This document shows positions 62,058-64,000 of a stretch of DNA of 64,000 nucleotides, piece after piece. The DNA lies in the NCBI RefSeq assembly GCF_002904295.1, contig NZ_PPHG01000001.1, forward strand, positions 1 through 64,000, written 5' to 3'. Source of the DNA: Amycolatopsis sp. CA-128772. Its GTDB lineage: Bacteria > Actinomycetota > Actinomycetes > Mycobacteriales > Pseudonocardiaceae. Position numbers and translations under genes: made by a program. Below the pieces are notes generated by a model. That model saw only the letters and a program-made list of their open reading frames with translations. It ran no database searches and was not told where the DNA came from. Position 1 is the first letter of the stretch. Every line of letters starts with the position of its first letter.

Positions 62058-64000
62058 ATGCCCGTGAACCGGAGAAATGCCCTGCGCGGCGGTGCCCTGG
62101 CGGCCGCTTCCACCGTGCTCCTGACCCGCCCGGCCTTCGCCGCAACCCCTACAACCCCCGCAGCCCCCGCGAAAGCGGCGAGCCCGGTGCCCGCCGCGAC
62201 CGCGCCGATCGTCGCCGCGTACCGGCAGCTGCAGACCGGGATCAACCGGCCGTCGCCCGAACGTGCCGAGGCGCTGGCCAACCTGAGCCGGGTCGCCAAA
62301 GCCTACAACGCCGGCCTTTCCGTGGCCGGCGGCGGCGCTCCACTGTGGACCGATCTGCCCCTCGGCCCCGGCAGCGACTACACCACGTCGATGTACGCGC
62401 GGCTGCGCGCGATCGCCGTCGACTGGGGCACGCCGGGCAGTGCGCTGTCCGGCGACCCGGTGGTGCTCGACCGCATCAAGGCGGCGCTCGAACTCATCTA
62501 CGCGAGCCAGTACCACGAAAACGTCGGTGAGATCGGCAACTGGTACACCTACGAAATCGGCATCCCGTACTACCTGCTGCACACGCTGTCGGTGGTCGCC
62601 GACCAGCTCACCGCCGACCAGCTCGCGCGCTACCTCAAGCCGGTCAAGCGGTTCGTCGGCAACCCGAACCTGCGCGCGAACAACGCGTCCGTGATCGAAA
62701 CCGGCGCCAACCGCGCCGACAAGGGCCTCATCTCGATCGTGGCGGGCGCGCTGCTCGGCGACACCGCGTGGATCAGGACCGGCATCGACGCGCTCACCGA
62801 CGTGGCCGGTGGCGGCGCCGCGAGCGTCGTCGCGAAACTGGACCGCGCGGCCGGCGACGGCTTCCACGTCGACGGCTCGTTCATCCAGCACGACACCATC
62901 CCGTACCCCGGGCACTACGGCATCGTGCTGCTGACCGCGCTCGCCGGCGCCATCCACGTCACGCAGGGCACCGAGTACGCGCTGCCGCAGCCGTTGAAGG
63001 ACAAGATCTACGCCCTCGTCGCCGACAGCTTCGCGCCGTTCGTCTACGCCGGCGCCCTGATGGAGCCGGTGCGCGGGCGGATGCTGTCGCGCCAAGGCGA
63101 AACCGGGCACGACATCGGCCACCAGCTGACGGTCGCGACGCTCGTCCTGGCCCGGACGGCGGCCGGCAAGACGAAGACCGACCTCAACGCCCTCGCCGCG
63201 AAGTGGCTCAAGGAAGGCACCTTCGCGCCGTTCCTCGAGATCCCGGACCCCGAGCGGTTCGCGCCCGGCCCGGATCTGGTGGCGACGCCCGGAATCGAGT
63301 TCGCGCAGGACATGCTGGCGTCGGGGGCGCGCCCGGCGCGGGTGGTGGCGACGCACCGGACGTTCGGCCAGCAGGACCGGCTGGTGCACGTCACCGACGA
63401 CTGGTCGGCGTCCCTGGGGGTCAGCTCGACGCGGATTTCGCGCTACGAAGCCATCAACGGCCAGAACCTCAAGGGCTACCACGTCGGCGACGGCGTGCTC
63501 TACACGTTCCTGCCGAACGCCAAAGGCCACTACACCGACGCCTACTGGCCGACCGTCGACCCGCTGCTGCTGCCCGGCACGACCGAGCACGACGGCCCGG
63601 TCGACCCGAAGTTCGGCGGCGTCCCGGTGGGCCCGAACCCGCACACCGGTGGCGTCCGGTGGGACGCGCGGCACGGCGCCTACGCGTTCGACTTCAAGAA
63701 CTGGGACGGCTCGCTGGTCGCGAAGAAGTCGTGGTTCTTCACCCCGGCCGGGATCGTCTGCCTCGGCGCCGGCATCACGAGCACGTCCGAGCACGCGGTG
63801 CGCACGACGGTCGAGAACCGCAACCTCGGCGAGGGCGGCGGCGGGACACTGCTGGCCGACGGCCGGCGCGTGCCGTCCGACCTCGGCAAAGCGGCCGTGC
63901 TCCGGCGGCCGCGCTGGGCGCACCTGGAGCACGTCGGCGGGTACGTGGTGCTGGACGGCGCTTCGGTGACCGCGCTGCGCGAAGACCGCACGGGTGCGTG
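62058..64000 (+). CDS. PL8-family polysaccharide lyase, 3' end cut by window
   Basis: At least 647 residues, open to the window end. Tat signal (NRRNALRGGALAAASTVLL), Ala/Pro linker, then the (alpha/alpha) toroid of hyaluronate/chondroitin/xanthan lyases: NWYTYEIGIPYYLL near 161, and catalytic candidates N218 (ETGANRA), H278 (FIQHDTI), Y287 (PGHYG) and the Arg of RGRMLSRQ. H278 to Y287 spacing (9) equals that of pneumococcal hyaluronate lyase as I recall. It cleaves acidic polysaccharides by beta-elimination, releasing unsaturated uronates outside the cell. ATG follows GGGAGG. Confidence 0.88.
   Translation, partial: MPVNRRNALRGGALAAASTVLLTRPAFAATPTTPAAPAKAASPVPAATAPIVAAYRQLQTGINRPSPERAEALANLSRVAKAYNAGLSVAGGGAPLWTDLPLGPGSDYTTSMYARLRAIAVDWGTPGSALSGDPVVLDRIKAALELIYASQYHENVGEIGNWYTYEIGIPYYLLHTLSVVADQLTADQLARYLKPVKRFVGNPNLRANNASVIETGANRADKGLISIVAGALLGDTAWIRTGIDALTDVAGGGAASVVAKLDRAAGDGFHVDGSFIQHDTIPYPGHYGIVLLTALAGAIHVTQGTEYALPQPLKDKIYALVADSFAPFVYAGALMEPVRGRMLSRQGETGHDIGHQLTVATLVLARTAAGKTKTDLNALAAKWLKEGTFAPFLEIPDPERFAPGPDLVATPGIEFAQDMLASGARPARVVATHRTFGQQDRLVHVTDDWSASLGVSSTRISRYEAINGQNLKGYHVGDGVLYTFLPNAKGHYTDAYWPTVDPLLLPGTTEHDGPVDPKFGGVPVGPNPHTGGVRWDARHGAYAFDFKNWDGSLVAKKSWFFTPAGIVCLGAGITSTSEHAVRTTVENRNLGEGGGGTLLADGRRVPSDLGKAAVLRRPRWAHLEHVGGYVVLDGASVTALREDRTGA

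Overview
The window is a high-GC actinobacterial chromosome segment, most likely from Amycolatopsis or a close relative in the Pseudonocardiaceae. The evidence is the GC-rich third codon positions, frequent GTG starts, 4-bp stop/start overlaps, and an actinobacterial-type insertion in the 23S rRNA. The gene order also matches the Mycobacterium tuberculosis Rv1691-Rv1713 block as I remember it: TPR protein, HAD phosphatase, small protein, tlyA, nadK, recN, steA, mctB, pyrG, NUDIX, xerD, parA-like, scpA, scpB, pseudouridine synthase, cmk, der. The genus assignment is inference.

Layout. 1-2926: 3' part of a 23S rRNA gene, the 5S rRNA gene and a terminator. 2966-14452: housekeeping block (a TPR protein with a very long Arg/Gly/Asp-rich repeat region, HAD phosphatase, TlyA, NAD kinase, RecN, an oxidoreductase/DUF1266 pair, SteA and MctB/SteB). 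14457-22281: accessory block (broken GH18 chitinase, secreted alginate-lyase-like enzyme, NCS1 permease and Asp/Glu racemase with a divergent GntR regulator, secreted S53-like peptidase, membrane acyltransferase). 22370-30398: pyrG, NUDIX, TM2 protein, xerD, then parA / small RHH-like protein / scpA / scpB / pseudouridine synthase. 30377-36329: accessory genes (methyltransferase, secreted S15 peptidase, small secreted protein, KhtTU-like K+/H+ antiporter, DUF4267 protein with a divergent TetR and a four-site operator array). 36399-39257: cmk, plsC-like gene, der. 39584-44953: a Pls/PosA-type single-module NRPS with an M1 metallopeptidase. 45079-49669: two tandem GH95-like Tat-exported glycosidases. 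49712-52846: anchored cyclophilin, a flavin/2Fe-2S reductase with a PPOX protein, and a divergent TetR. 52874-53564: remnants of a NodB deacetylase joined to a DUF1801 gene, with a perfect 25-bp hairpin.

53637-64000 holds a coherent catabolic locus. It encodes uronate dehydrogenase, an IclR regulator, a sodium:solute symporter, 5-dehydro-4-deoxyglucarate dehydratase, glucarate dehydratase, an uncharacterised 375-residue protein, and a 2-oxoglutarate-semialdehyde-type aldehyde dehydrogenase. Together they would convert glucuronate or galacturonate through the aldarate to 2-oxoglutarate. A Tat-exported PL8 polysaccharide lyase, cut by the window end, follows and could supply uronates from acidic polysaccharides.

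The leading candidates for undescribed biology are the 375-residue protein inside the uronate operon, the poly-amino-acid synthetase/M1 peptidase pair with a lysine-like A-domain code, the ParA-RHH-ScpAB arrangement, and the giant low-complexity TPR protein beside the rRNA operon. Two families of palindromic intergenic repeats, several operator arrays and likely leaderless starts are also described.
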